The notes under the pieces are model-generated. The model made no database searches. It saw only the letters and a list, made by a program, of their open reading frames with translations, and was not told the DNA's origin. A stretch of 64,000 nt of DNA, taken from assembly GCF_014698505.1 (NCBI RefSeq), contig NZ_JACJTD010000041.1, positions 1-64,000 on the forward strand. Reading direction: 5' to 3'. This DNA comes from Nostoc foliaceum FACHB-393 (GTDB lineage Bacteria > Cyanobacteriota > Cyanobacteriia > Cyanobacteriales > Nostocaceae). This document shows, one piece after another, positions 8,701 to 16,411 of the stretch. Position 1 is the stretch's first letter. Every line of letters starts with the position of its first letter. The translations under genes and the position numbers were made by a program.

Positions 8701-8968
8701 AAAGAAGCTTTGACTTACTCAAACCCCAGTTTGCTTTCTCATTTTGGTGTTTTCCGCAAGTAAAAGAAGCTTTGACTTACTCAAACTCCAGTTTGCTTTC
8801 TCATTTTGGTGTTTTCCGCAAGTAAAAGAAGCTTTGACTTACTCAAACCCCAGTTTGCTTTCTCATTTTGATGTTTTCTGTAAGTAAAAGAAGCTTTTGC
8901 TTTATCAAAATAAGCTTTGACTTACTCAAACCTCAGTTTGCTTTCTGATTTTGGTGTTTTTTGCAAAT
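8701..8968. repeat. 62-bp tandem repeat array
   Basis: Units of 62 bases begin at 8701, 8763 and 8825 (each starting AAAGAAGCTT). A truncated unit begins at 8887, and a fourth near-complete copy runs from about 8912 to 8968. The units share ACTTACTCAAAC and CAGTTTGCTTTCT. Copies are nearly identical, with a few substitutions. There is no open frame through it and no unique spacer sequence between copies, so this is a minisatellite and not a CRISPR. Confidence 0.85.
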
Positions 8969-9042
8969 AAAATGCCAAAGTCAAATTACCCCCCTTAATC
9001 CCCCCGATGTTTTGGGTGGAAACAAGAAATCCAGTTCCCTCC

Positions 9043-9227
9043 CCAATACATACCTACGGTGTACACACAAATCTTCTAGAGTTGCCCCAAAGGCTTTTGA
9101 TCCCCCCAACCCCCTTAAAAAAGGGGGTAAAAACCTCTCAAAGACCTCCTTTTTAAGGAGGATTTAGGAGGATCTACACGATTTTGGTTTTGTACAGAGA
9201 TGTGTGTACACCGTAGCCAATACATAC
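9043..9227. mobile_element. MITE-like insertion with 16-bp terminal inverted repeats and target duplication
   Basis: CTACGGTGTACACACA (9054-9069) and its exact inverse TGTGTGTACACCGTAG (9201-9216) bound a 163-base element. CCAATACATAC occurs directly before (9043-9053) and after (9217-9227), as a target-site duplication would. The core holds two GC-rich palindromes around CCCCCTTAAAAAAGGGGG and CCTCCTTTTTAAGGAGG and no transposase. A solo end of the same type is at 18420. Confidence 0.8.
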
Positions 9228-9281
9228 GGGGAGGGTTAGGGTGGGGTAATATCGACTTATGACTAATTAACCCTAATAGAA

Positions 9282-10703
9282 TTAACCAAAATGCTGAATA
9301 ATTGCGTCGGCAAATTCAGAACATTTTAAGGGTTCAACAGGCGGTTCTAGCAACCGGGCTAAATCGTAGGTAACTTGACTATTTGCGATCGCATCGCTTA
9401 AACCTTTCTTAATTAGGTCTGCGGCTTCTTGCCAACCCATAAATTCCAGCATCATCACCCCAGACAAAATCACTGAACCTGGATTAATCCGATCTAAGCC
9501 GGCGTGTTTGGGTGCAGTGCCGTGGGTGGCTTCAAATATGGCACTGGAATCACCAATATTTGCCCCTGGCCCCATTCCCAATCCCCCAACAATGGCGGCG
9601 GCGGCATCAGACAAGTAATCGCCGTTCAAGTTCATCGTCGCCAGAATCGAATACTCATCCGGTCTGGTTTGGATTTGTTGAAAAATACTATCAGCAATCC
9701 GGTCATTCACCAAAACTTTATCTTTCCATTTGCCTTCACCGTGGGTTGCCCAAATTGAGTTAAGAACAGTTTCAACTTCCTTGACAATTTGCGCTTTTTT
9801 CTCTTCGGTGAGACTATCAAACCCAGGATCAATCTCGCGGGCGTTTTCTTCCAAGGAAATATTCGGATTTTTTTCCTTGTTACTCAAAATCCAAGATTCC
9901 CGTTCAGTGACAGTTTCTTGGCGAAATTCACTAGTTGCTAATTCATAACCCCAATCACGGAAAGCGCCTTCGGTGTATTTCATGATGTTGCCTTTATGCA
10001 CCAAAGTCACCTGTTGCTTATTTTTAGGCAATAGCAAAGCGTGTTTGATGGCACGTCTGACTAGACGCTGAGAACCAGTTTTGCTGATGGGTTTGATGCC
10101 AATACCAGAATCAAGAGGAATGCGTTTTTTCCCATGTTCTGGGGTAGCGGGGATTAATTCTTCATTGAGAATTTTAATTAAGCGATCGCCGATTTCGCTA
10201 CCTTGTCGCCACTCAATGCCTAAATAAATATCTTCCGTATTCTCTCGATAAACAATTACATCCAGTTTTTCAGGATTTTTGTGGGGTGAGGGCGTACCCG
10301 CATAGTAACGGCAAGGACGCACGCAAGCATACAAGTCAAAAATTTGCCGCAGTGCCACATTTAAAGAACGAATTCCCCCCCCAACGGGAGTAGTCAAAGG
10401 CCCTTTAATAGCTACACCATATTCTTCAATTGCTGTTAGAGTATCTTGAGGTAAATACTGATAAGTCCCGTATAAATCACAAGCTTCATCGCCAGCGTAA
10501 ACCTTGAACCAGCTAATTTGACGTTGACCCTTATATGCTTTGGCTACCGCAGCATCTAAAACTTTTTGGGTAGCAGGCCAGATGTCTATACCTGTACCAT
10601 CGCCCCGAATAAAGGGGATAATTGGATTGTCCGGTACGATTGGTTCACCATTTTTGAAGGTGATTTTTGCTCCGGCTGCGGGGGGGGTAATCTTTTCGTA
10701 CAT
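9282..10703 (-). CDS. icd: NADP-dependent isocitrate dehydrogenase
   Basis: Oxidatively decarboxylates isocitrate to 2-oxoglutarate, the carbon skeleton for ammonium assimilation and the nitrogen-status signal in cyanobacteria. The 473-residue protein carries the family motifs RSLNVALRQIFDLYACVRPCRYY (substrate-binding Ser/Arg region), YRENTEDIYLGIEW, the catalytic Lys region LVHKGNIMKYTEGAFRDWGY and the NADP-binding HGTAPKHAG. An insertion of about 40-50 residues around 260-310 relative to the E. coli enzyme is typical of cyanobacterial Icd. It is a single gene on the minus strand, convergent with mtnA and divergent from gun4. NtcA control is known for icd in related cyanobacteria, but I found no perfect GTA-N8-TAC site in the 273-base upstream region. 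Confidence 0.96.
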   Translation of the reverse strand: MYEKITPPAAGAKITFKNGEPIVPDNPIIPFIRGDGTGIDIWPATQKVLDAAVAKAYKGQRQISWFKVYAGDEACDLYGTYQYLPQDTLTAIEEYGVAIKGPLTTPVGGGIRSLNVALRQIFDLYACVRPCRYYAGTPSPHKNPEKLDVIVYRENTEDIYLGIEWRQGSEIGDRLIKILNEELIPATPEHGKKRIPLDSGIGIKPISKTGSQRLVRRAIKHALLLPKNKQQVTLVHKGNIMKYTEGAFRDWGYELATSEFRQETVTERESWILSNKEKNPNISLEENAREIDPGFDSLTEEKKAQIVKEVETVLNSIWATHGEGKWKDKVLVNDRIADSIFQQIQTRPDEYSILATMNLNGDYLSDAAAAIVGGLGMGPGANIGDSSAIFEATHGTAPKHAGLDRINPGSVILSGVMMLEFMGWQEAADLIKKGLSDAIANSQVTYDLARLLEPPVEPLKCSEFADAIIQHFG

Positions 10704-10976
10704 CGTTCACACACTCCTAATCGATACGCTGCTATTCAAAAAACCTTATGTGGCAGGCTTGTATATTTTGCTATGTCTTTTGTTCACCAAGCCATAAGGC
10801 ACAGATTTTCCCCCTATTCCCCTTGTACATTATTTGGGGATTAAGTGTGGGATTCAGTGAAGCGATCGCAATTTTGTACGATCAAAAATAGTAAACTACT
10901 TTTCGCTATCAATGCTTCACCTTGGAGGAGCCAGATAGCTTACCACTTTTTCACTGACCGCTAAAACGAGAATGGC

Positions 10977-11705
10977 ATGACAGACCCAATGATTTTATCA
11001 GGCCCTGCAAATGACATCGACTCCCTCCGACGACCGTTAATCGCTGGGTCTGAAAAAGTCCAACAACAGATAATCCCACAATTAGCTGAGTTGGGTAATG
11101 AGGGATTAGACGTGTTGATGGAATTTTTACTGAAACGACGTGATAACCCAGCAACTTGGATCGATGGCAAAGCTTACCAAGTCCTCTATAACTCTGATGC
11201 ACCTCAAGCCAAAGAATTTTTGCGCTCTTGTTTTCCTGAGGGAATTGTACCTCTAAAATCAGAGTGCGGGATTAACTACAATTCTTTGCAACAGCTACTT
11301 GCTGTTCAAGACTTCCAAGCAGCCGATCGCGTCACCATCGAAAAAATGTGCGAACTATCAGGGCCAACGGCTGTACAACGAAAATGGTTGTACTTTACTG
11401 AGGTAGAAAATACCTCGGCTGTTGACTTGCAAACCATTAACAACCTCTGGTTAGTCCACTCTGAAGGTAAATTTGGTTTTTCAGTGCAGCGAGAAATTTG
11501 GTTAAGTTTGGGTAAAAATTGGGAGAATTTCTGGCCGAAAATTGGCTGGAAAGCAGGTAATACCTGGACGCGATACCCTAACGAGTTTACCTGGGATTTG
11601 AGTGCGCCTAAAGGTCACTTACCCCTTTCTAATCAACTCCGGGGAGTACGAGTCTTTGCTTCTTTACTTTCTCACCCAGCTTGGTCAAAGAATCCAGAAA
11701 AATGA
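10977..11705 (+). CDS. gun4: GUN4-type tetrapyrrole-binding protein
   Basis: A 242-residue GUN4 protein, which binds protoporphyrin IX and Mg-protoporphyrin and stimulates Mg-chelatase at the first committed step of chlorophyll synthesis. The N-terminal part (about 1-85) is the helical-bundle extension found in cyanobacterial Gun4. The core, about 90-225, contains the typical INYNSLQQLLAVQDFQAAD, FGFSVQREIW and the W-x-R-Y-P-N-E-F-T-W-D segment that lines the porphyrin groove, followed by HLP and the C-terminal LRG region. The length is close to the roughly 230-residue cyanobacterial form. The ATG at 10977 is chosen because the ATG at 10972 runs immediately into a stop. The gene is divergent from icd and is followed by a toxin-antitoxin pair. 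Several GUN4-domain paralogues exist in Nostoc, but this full-length architecture fits the chelatase regulator. Confidence 0.92.
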   Translation: MTDPMILSGPANDIDSLRRPLIAGSEKVQQQIIPQLAELGNEGLDVLMEFLLKRRDNPATWIDGKAYQVLYNSDAPQAKEFLRSCFPEGIVPLKSECGINYNSLQQLLAVQDFQAADRVTIEKMCELSGPTAVQRKWLYFTEVENTSAVDLQTINNLWLVHSEGKFGFSVQREIWLSLGKNWENFWPKIGWKAGNTWTRYPNEFTWDLSAPKGHLPLSNQLRGVRVFASLLSHPAWSKNPEK

Positions 11706-11730
11706 TTTTGAGCCTACGGACAAATAGATT

Positions 11731-11949
11731 ATGATTAATTCCACCAACCGAGAATTCTACGTCATCATTGAACGGGATGAAGATGGCTACTATGTCGGAG
11801 AAGTACCTCAGCTACAAGCCTGTTACAGTCAAGGAGAAACAATTGATGAGTTGATGGCTAACATGAAAGAAGTAATTGAACTTTGTTTAGAAACAACAAA
11901 TGATGAAAAAATACCAGAATTTATAGGTATTCAAAAGGTAGTAATTTAA
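11731..11949 (+). CDS. hicB: HicB family antitoxin
   Basis: A 72-residue HicB-type antitoxin with the partial RNase-H-like fold. FYVIIERDEDGYYVGEVPQLQACYSQGETIDELMANMKEVIE is nearly the complete domain: a beta hairpin followed by the conserved G-E-T-x-D-E-A/L-x-x-N helix. There is no C-terminal DNA-binding domain, as in the short HicB subgroup. Its stop codon overlaps the start of hicA by one base (TAATG), implying translational coupling. It normally neutralises the adjacent HicA. Order is antitoxin then toxin. The gene lies 25 bases after gun4 and may share its transcript. Confidence 0.88.
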   Translation: MINSTNREFYVIIERDEDGYYVGEVPQLQACYSQGETIDELMANMKEVIELCLETTNDEKIPEFIGIQKVVI

Positions 11950-12179
11950 TGCCAAAACTACCAGTTTTAACAGGTAAAACAATTATTAACGCCCTTGAGA
12001 AAATAGGATTTCAGGCGGTGCGTCAAAAAGGCTCTCATGTACAAATGGAACGTGAAGATGGGCGCTTAGTAACTATTCCTGTTCATGCTGGTAAAACAAT
12101 AGGTAAAGGATTACTACGCAAAATACTACGCGATGCCGAACTGACGAAGGAAGAGTTGATCGCATTGCTGGAATCATAG
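11949..12179 (+). CDS. hicA: HicA family toxin (mRNA interferase)
   Basis: A 76-residue HicA toxin of the double-stranded-RNA-binding fold that cleaves mRNA when free of HicB. The G-F-x-x-x-R-Q-K-G-S-H-V segment holds the catalytic His (about residue 28 in GSHVQM), followed by VTIPVHAGKTIGKGLLRKILRDAEL, the typical second strand and helix. Both genes look intact. It is a probable stability or stress module located between gun4 and an ABC ATPase. Confidence 0.9.
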   Translation: MPKLPVLTGKTIINALEKIGFQAVRQKGSHVQMEREDGRLVTIPVHAGKTIGKGLLRKILRDAELTKEELIALLES

Positions 12180-12228
12180 AGTTGGGAGGTTTTCTACCAA
12201 TCCCAAATGCACAATCTCAAATTAGATA

Positions 12229-13359
12229 ATGGCAAACGTTCGTCTAGAAGATATTAAGCGTAGGTTTAATAATGTCACCGCGATCGAGGATATTACCTTT
12301 GAAATTCCTGATGGCGAGTTTTGGGTTTTAGTTGGGCCCTCGGGTTGTGGTAAATCTACAATTTTGCGAACGATCGCAGGTTTAGAAACCGCTACATCTG
12401 GCAAACTCTATATTGGCGATCGCTTGGTGAATAATATCCCAGCCAGACAACGCGATGTGGCGATGGTGTTTCAAAACTACGCTCTCTATCCTCACATGAG
12501 CGTGGCCCAGAACATCGCCTTTGGCTTGCAAATGCGGAAAGTTGACTCGAAAATCATTCAAGAACGAGTGATGAATGTGGCGCGATCGCTTTCTCTCGAT
12601 CACCTGCTAGATCGTAAACCCAAACAACTTTCTGGGGGACAGCAACAACGGGTAGCATTAGGGAGAGCGATCGCTCGTGAACCACAAGTGTTTTTACTTG
12701 ATGAACCTTTATCTAATTTAGATGCCCAATTGCGCGATGATACCAGGGCAGAATTGAAACAGCTACATCAAGAATTAGGCATTACAACTATTTACGTCAC
12801 CCACGATCAAGTTGAAGCGATGACTTTGGCTGATAAAATTGTTGTCCTAAATCGCGGGCGGATTCAACAAATTGGCGATCCCCAAACTATTTATGCAAGT
12901 CCTGCTAATCAGATGGTGGCAAGTTTTTTAGGCAGTCCGCCAATGAATATTTTGCCTGCAATCTATGAAAATAACGGTTTCGATGTGAGTGGACAGTTAT
13001 TAACAATTCCGGCAGTTGTGAAAGAAAAATTACATTTGCGTCACGGACACAGCTTTGATTTGGGGATTCGTCCAGAGCATATAAAAATCAACACCGACTC
13101 AGAACGGGCTGAACGCCCCACTACCGCTAACAGTACTCAAAACTCAGGACTGTTGTTGGTTGAAGTTAAACTAGTGGAACCTTTGGGAAGAGAAACTTTG
13201 ATTCGTGCTGGATTACCTGGTTCGGCGGTAGTGTTGAATATTCAGGTAAGCGGGGATGTGCGTCTGCGTCCAGGCGATCGCCTTTCTCTACAACTCGATT
13301 TAAATAAATTGTTTGTGTTTGATCCCAAAACTGGGGATAGAATTTTACCTCATGAGTGA
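12229..13359 (+). CDS. Sugar-type ABC transporter ATP-binding protein (MalK/UgpC family)
   Basis: A 376-residue ATPase of the MalK/UgpC group that powers uptake of sugars or polyols. Walker A is GPSGCGKST (near residue 36), the Q-loop FQNYALYPHMSV, the signature LSGGQQQR, and Walker B VFLLDEPLSNLDAQLR with the D-loop and HD switch (YVTHDQVEAMTLADK). The C-terminal third is the regulatory TOBE/OB-type domain with GIRPEHIKI. No binding protein or permease gene is adjacent, so it is an orphan ATPase that probably serves permeases elsewhere, as is common for this group in cyanobacteria. The substrate cannot be deduced. No strong ribosome-binding site precedes the ATG. Confidence 0.87.
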   Translation: MANVRLEDIKRRFNNVTAIEDITFEIPDGEFWVLVGPSGCGKSTILRTIAGLETATSGKLYIGDRLVNNIPARQRDVAMVFQNYALYPHMSVAQNIAFGLQMRKVDSKIIQERVMNVARSLSLDHLLDRKPKQLSGGQQQRVALGRAIAREPQVFLLDEPLSNLDAQLRDDTRAELKQLHQELGITTIYVTHDQVEAMTLADKIVVLNRGRIQQIGDPQTIYASPANQMVASFLGSPPMNILPAIYENNGFDVSGQLLTIPAVVKEKLHLRHGHSFDLGIRPEHIKINTDSERAERPTTANSTQNSGLLLVEVKLVEPLGRETLIRAGLPGSAVVLNIQVSGDVRLRPGDRLSLQLDLNKLFVFDPKTGDRILPHE

Positions 13360-13664
13360 CTCTGGCTTTAAGAAGATGTTTAAAAAGTATTGTATGAAAC
13401 ATCAAAAGCCTCAGATATAACCCCTTTACCTACAAGAGAATGCGGGTTTAAAAGATTATCAAGAGCACGAGACAGCAATAGAAGTGAGGTTTTGAGTATA
13501 CTTATTGAATTTTAAAATAACTTCTAAGGTGGGTCTTTACTTTTATTTTATAAATACTTTCTTAAACTGCCAAAAATAATTGCCAATTCCCAATTTTTTG
13601 TAGCCAGAATCTAAGAAAATAAAAACTGCAATAGAGACTTAAGGGATTCGCTGCAAAAACTTAT
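13360..13664. other. Intergenic spacer before the superoxide dismutase gene
   Basis: 305 AT-rich bases between two plus-strand genes. No repeat, RNA gene or gene was recognised. The dismutase promoter should lie here. Confidence 0.5.
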
Positions 13665-14444
13665 ATGACTATTAATCGACGCAATTTCTTGTTTTTAGTA
13701 ACAGTAGGTGCGGGTGCTTTTACATTACATGCTTGTGCATCGGTAGAGAAATCTCCTCAGGGAAACACTGCAACTCCCGATACAACACCAAATACAACAC
13801 CAAATACAACACCAAATACAACAGGGGCTATCCAACTACCACCTTTAACTTACGCCTACGAAGCACTGGAACCACACATCGATGCCAAAACGATGCAGTT
13901 TCATCATGATAAACACCATGCAACTTATGTGAAAAACCTGAATACGGCGTTAGAAAAACACCCAGAACTGAAAGGCAAAAGTATTGAAGAACTGTTACAG
14001 AGGCTTGACAATGTACCACAAGATATCCGTAGAACAGTACGCAATAATGGCGGTGGTCATGTCAACCACTCAATGTTCTGGGAAATTATGAAGCCGAAAG
14101 GTGGGGGAGAACCAACAGGAAATATAGCCTCCGCGATTAATCAAAATTTTGGCTCTTTTGCAGCTTTCAAAAAACAGTTTAACGAAGCTGGTGCTGGTCG
14201 TTTTGGTAGTGGTTGGGTTTGGCTAGTGCGTAACAAAGGTGGCAAGTTGGAAGTGACAACTACAGCTAACCAAGATAGTCCCTTAAGTGCAGGTAAATAT
14301 CCTATTTTGGGTAATGACGTATGGGAACATGCATATTATCTCAATTACCAGAATCGCCGCGCCGATTATTTAGATGCTTGGTGGAACGTGGTTAATTGGG
14401 ATGAGATTAACAAGCGGTTTGCAGCAGCTAGTAAATTAGCTTAA
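13665..14444 (+). CDS. sodA: Membrane-anchored (lipoprotein-type) Mn superoxide dismutase
   Basis: A 259-residue superoxide dismutase carrying an N-terminal export signal. NRRNFLFLVTVGAGAFTLHAC has a Tat-like arginine pair and a lipobox with Cys24, so the enzyme is probably lipid-anchored and faces the periplasm or thylakoid lumen. A linker with four TTPN repeats (about 39-53) precedes the catalytic domain. Metal ligands are His80 (FHHDKHH), His135 (VNHSMFW), Asp218 and His222 (DVWEHAYY). Gln203 in ANQDSPL is the residue typical of Mn-type enzymes, where Fe-type enzymes usually place Gln earlier. A membrane-targeted Mn-SOD of this design is known in Anabaena. It detoxifies superoxide at membranes. 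Convergent with rsmG. Confidence 0.93.
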   Translation: MTINRRNFLFLVTVGAGAFTLHACASVEKSPQGNTATPDTTPNTTPNTTPNTTGAIQLPPLTYAYEALEPHIDAKTMQFHHDKHHATYVKNLNTALEKHPELKGKSIEELLQRLDNVPQDIRRTVRNNGGGHVNHSMFWEIMKPKGGGEPTGNIASAINQNFGSFAAFKKQFNEAGAGRFGSGWVWLVRNKGGKLEVTTTANQDSPLSAGKYPILGNDVWEHAYYLNYQNRRADYLDAWWNVVNWDEINKRFAAASKLA

Positions 14445-14501
14445 AGATTGGGACAAGGAGATATAGAAAAAATAAAAAGTTAATCTTCCACTCCTGTCAA
14501 A

Positions 14502-14555
14502 GTAATTCGTAATTACAATGAGTGGACACTTGTACCCTTTATAATTACGAATTAC
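14502..14555. terminator. Inverted repeat between convergent sodA and rsmG
   Basis: GTAATTCGTAATTAC (14502-14516) is nearly the inverse of ATAATTACGAATTAC (14541-14555), and each arm is itself partly palindromic. A further related ACGAATTAAT lies at 14591. Its place between two converging genes suits a bidirectional terminator, though it lacks a GC-rich stem and may simply be a dispersed repeat. Confidence 0.4.
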
Positions 14556-14599
14556 GTTAGCGCAGCGTTAGCGAGTATTCGAGCGTCATTACGAATTAA

Positions 14600-15334
14600 T
14601 TAAAGGGGTTTTTGAGTAGGTACACCAACAGCACGGGGAAACTGAACTGGTGTTGTACCTACCTTACGCAAATAGACACAGTGGCGAATGCTGTGACTTA
14701 GGGGCGTTGTAAATTGTTCAATTGATTCAATCACACCGCCCAACAACTTCACCGCATTCTGCAAAGCTGTTGTTTCATCCTCTGTCCAATTACCGCGATA
14801 AATTATGGCTAAACCTCCCTGCTTGAGCAATGGTAGGGAATATTCTGCACAAACAGAGGCTGCCCCTACAGCACGGATCAATGCAATATCGTAAGCTAGT
14901 CGATGCTGGGGGTGCTGACCGATTTCTTCTGCTCTACCAACAAGAGTTTTGGCATTGTTCAGGGAAAGTTCAGTTAAGATATTGTCGAGAAAAGTGATTT
15001 TTTTCCGAGTTGAATCGAGAAGAGTAATTGTGCAATTAGGTACAGTAATTTTCACTGGAATACCTGGAAAACCCGCACCTGTACCAATATCGATGAGAGT
15101 AGGAGAAGCAGGGGATAAATTACCTGATAACAGGGGTACAATTCCTCGTAGAGAATCCCAGAGATGTTTTTCCCAAAACTCTTGAGGGTCAGTGATCCGA
15201 GTTAAATTTAGTTGGCGATTACCTTCTAGGATTAACTCATAAAGCCTTTGAAATTGTGCTTGCTGTTGGAAAGTTGGCTGCCAATTGAGAGTTTGCTGCC
15301 AGATTTCTGCCATCTCAGGCAATAAGTTAGTCAT
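14600..15334 (-). CDS. rsmG: 16S rRNA (guanine(527)-N(7))-methyltransferase
   Basis: RsmG (GidB) methylates N7 of G527 in 16S rRNA using S-adenosylmethionine. The protein has 244 residues with the class I methyltransferase fold: motif I LIDIGTGAGFPGIPVKI, motif II TLLDSTRKKITFLD, the VGRAEE acidic motif, and the DIALIRAVGAA segment typical of GidB. The proposed ATG lies at the edge of a TGACTAA heptanucleotide repeat, so the N-terminal MTN comes from repeat sequence. An internal ATG at residue 8 (MAEIW) may be the ancestral start. The C-terminus has a short low-similarity tail. Confidence 0.93.
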   Translation of the reverse strand: MTNLLPEMAEIWQQTLNWQPTFQQQAQFQRLYELILEGNRQLNLTRITDPQEFWEKHLWDSLRGIVPLLSGNLSPASPTLIDIGTGAGFPGIPVKITVPNCTITLLDSTRKKITFLDNILTELSLNNAKTLVGRAEEIGQHPQHRLAYDIALIRAVGAASVCAEYSLPLLKQGGLAIIYRGNWTEDETTALQNAVKLLGGVIESIEQFTTPLSHSIRHCVYLRKVGTTPVQFPRAVGVPTQKPL

Positions 15335-15369
15335 TAGTTATTAGTCATTAGTCATTAGTCATTAGTCAT
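15327..15369. repeat. Heptanucleotide repeat (TTAGTCA) at the rsmG start
   Basis: TTAGTCA is repeated about six times (one copy TTAGTTA), equal to TGACTAA on the minus strand. The array ends inside the first codons of rsmG, where it supplies the ATG start codon, so repeat-number change would alter the 5' leader or start of that gene. Confidence 0.75.
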
Positions 15370-15429
15370 GAGGCATTGGGCATAATTATTCTCCTTTTCC
15401 CCTTGTCCTCTTGTGCCCCTGTTCTTTTC

Positions 15430-16104
15430 TTACACTGATGGTAGAGGTTCTTTGACTTTGGATTCTAGTGTCTTTGGGTCTACTGATTGTAGTTCACCGT
15501 GGTTGAGTGTCCAGCAACGGTCTGCGATCGCTAACATATCCCCAGCATCATGTGTCACTACCAACAGCGTCCAATCTTGTTTCAGTTTCGCTAATAAATT
15601 TACCAGTTGCCGACGCATTGACCAATCTAATCCAGCTGTGGGTTCATCCAACAACAGTAAATTTGGCTGGCGAATCAATTGCACTGCTAAAGCTAAACGT
15701 CGTTGCTGACCACCACTCAAAGCATGAGGGGCAGCAGAAAGCGATAAATGCTCTAATCCCACCTCTGTCAGAGACTGTCTAACTCGTTCTGACCCTAACT
15801 CAGGATGTCCTAAACGCAATTCTTCTAAAATTGAACCACCACAAAAGTGCCGTTCTGGAAATTGAAATACCAACCCAGCTAACTGTTGTAACTGTTCGGC
15901 TATAAGTTCTTGTTCCCGCCAGAAGAGTGCGCCGCTAGTGGGTTCGGCTAGTCCCGACAAAATTTCTAGTAAGGTACTTTTTCCCGAACCACTTGGGCCA
16001 ATAATCAGACCTAGCTGCTGGGGTGCTAATTCCAAGTTGATCGATTTGAGAATCGCTGTTGGGCAAGCTGTGGGATGATAAATTAGATTTCGGAGATAGA
16101 GCAT
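15430..16104 (-). CDS. ABC transporter ATP-binding protein, ECF/EcfA-like
   Basis: A 224-residue stand-alone ABC ATPase of the energy-coupling-factor/CbiO-like group. It has Walker A GPSGSGKST, a Q-loop GLVFQFPERHFCGGSILEEL (the F-P-E motif is typical of ECF ATPases), the signature LSGGQQRRLALA, Walker B LLLLDEPTAGLDW and the switch VTHDAGDM. The C-terminal tail is short. No permease lies next to it. It probably drives uptake of a vitamin or metal together with a transmembrane partner elsewhere. In cyanobacteria such genes stand singly. Located 95 bases upstream of rsmG on the same strand. Confidence 0.82.
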   Translation of the reverse strand: MLYLRNLIYHPTACPTAILKSINLELAPQQLGLIIGPSGSGKSTLLEILSGLAEPTSGALFWREQELIAEQLQQLAGLVFQFPERHFCGGSILEELRLGHPELGSERVRQSLTEVGLEHLSLSAAPHALSGGQQRRLALAVQLIRQPNLLLLDEPTAGLDWSMRRQLVNLLAKLKQDWTLLVVTHDAGDMLAIADRCWTLNHGELQSVDPKTLESKVKEPLPSV

Positions 16105-16411
16105 TTGTTAAGATTACCAAAAAGTCAGCAAATTACTGATTAGCTACACTGAGAGCATCTGGAAAATTCAAAGAAAGGATTAACACCTTAATCTAGAATC
16201 TAGCAGCAAGAATCATCCACATTTTTCTCCATTGTGGCAGACTCACCCTTAAAACTTTGGCTATAACCAGCCTGGGAACATGGAAAAATTACCAAAGTCA
16301 ACCTTTATATAGAAAATTTTGGTTGAAGCATAGGCAAGTTAAAATTAACCATTTTTTGCATTCTAAGTAACACATACAACTATTTCAACCGCAATTCTTC
16401 TGAGGGTTAAA
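16105..16411. other. Divergent promoter region
   Basis: 307 bases between the divergent ABC ATPase gene and the TPR gene. AT-rich, with no repeat or RNA gene recognised. GAGGG lies just before the TPR start. Confidence 0.5.

Larger units (their letters stand above)
8330..9281. other. Repeat-rich intergenic region between mtnA and icd
   Basis: 952 bases lying between two convergent genes. No gene is credible here. It contains in order a terminator-like hairpin, a 135-base inverted-repeat element, a 62-base tandem repeat array and a second inverted-repeat element with target duplications, each listed separately. Confidence 0.8.

Noticed and set aside
8701..8968. Possible CRISPR array suggested by repeated 62-bp units
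   Set aside because: Units are contiguous and nearly identical along their full length with no unique spacers, and no cas genes are present.
8961..9167. Short plus-strand open frame in the repeat region
   Set aside because: It runs through repeats and an inserted element, has no ribosome-binding site and shows no protein-like composition.
10704..10976. NtcA-binding site in the icd/gun4 spacer
   Set aside because: No GTA-N8-TAC match was found on either strand; only unrelated GTA or TAC pieces exist.
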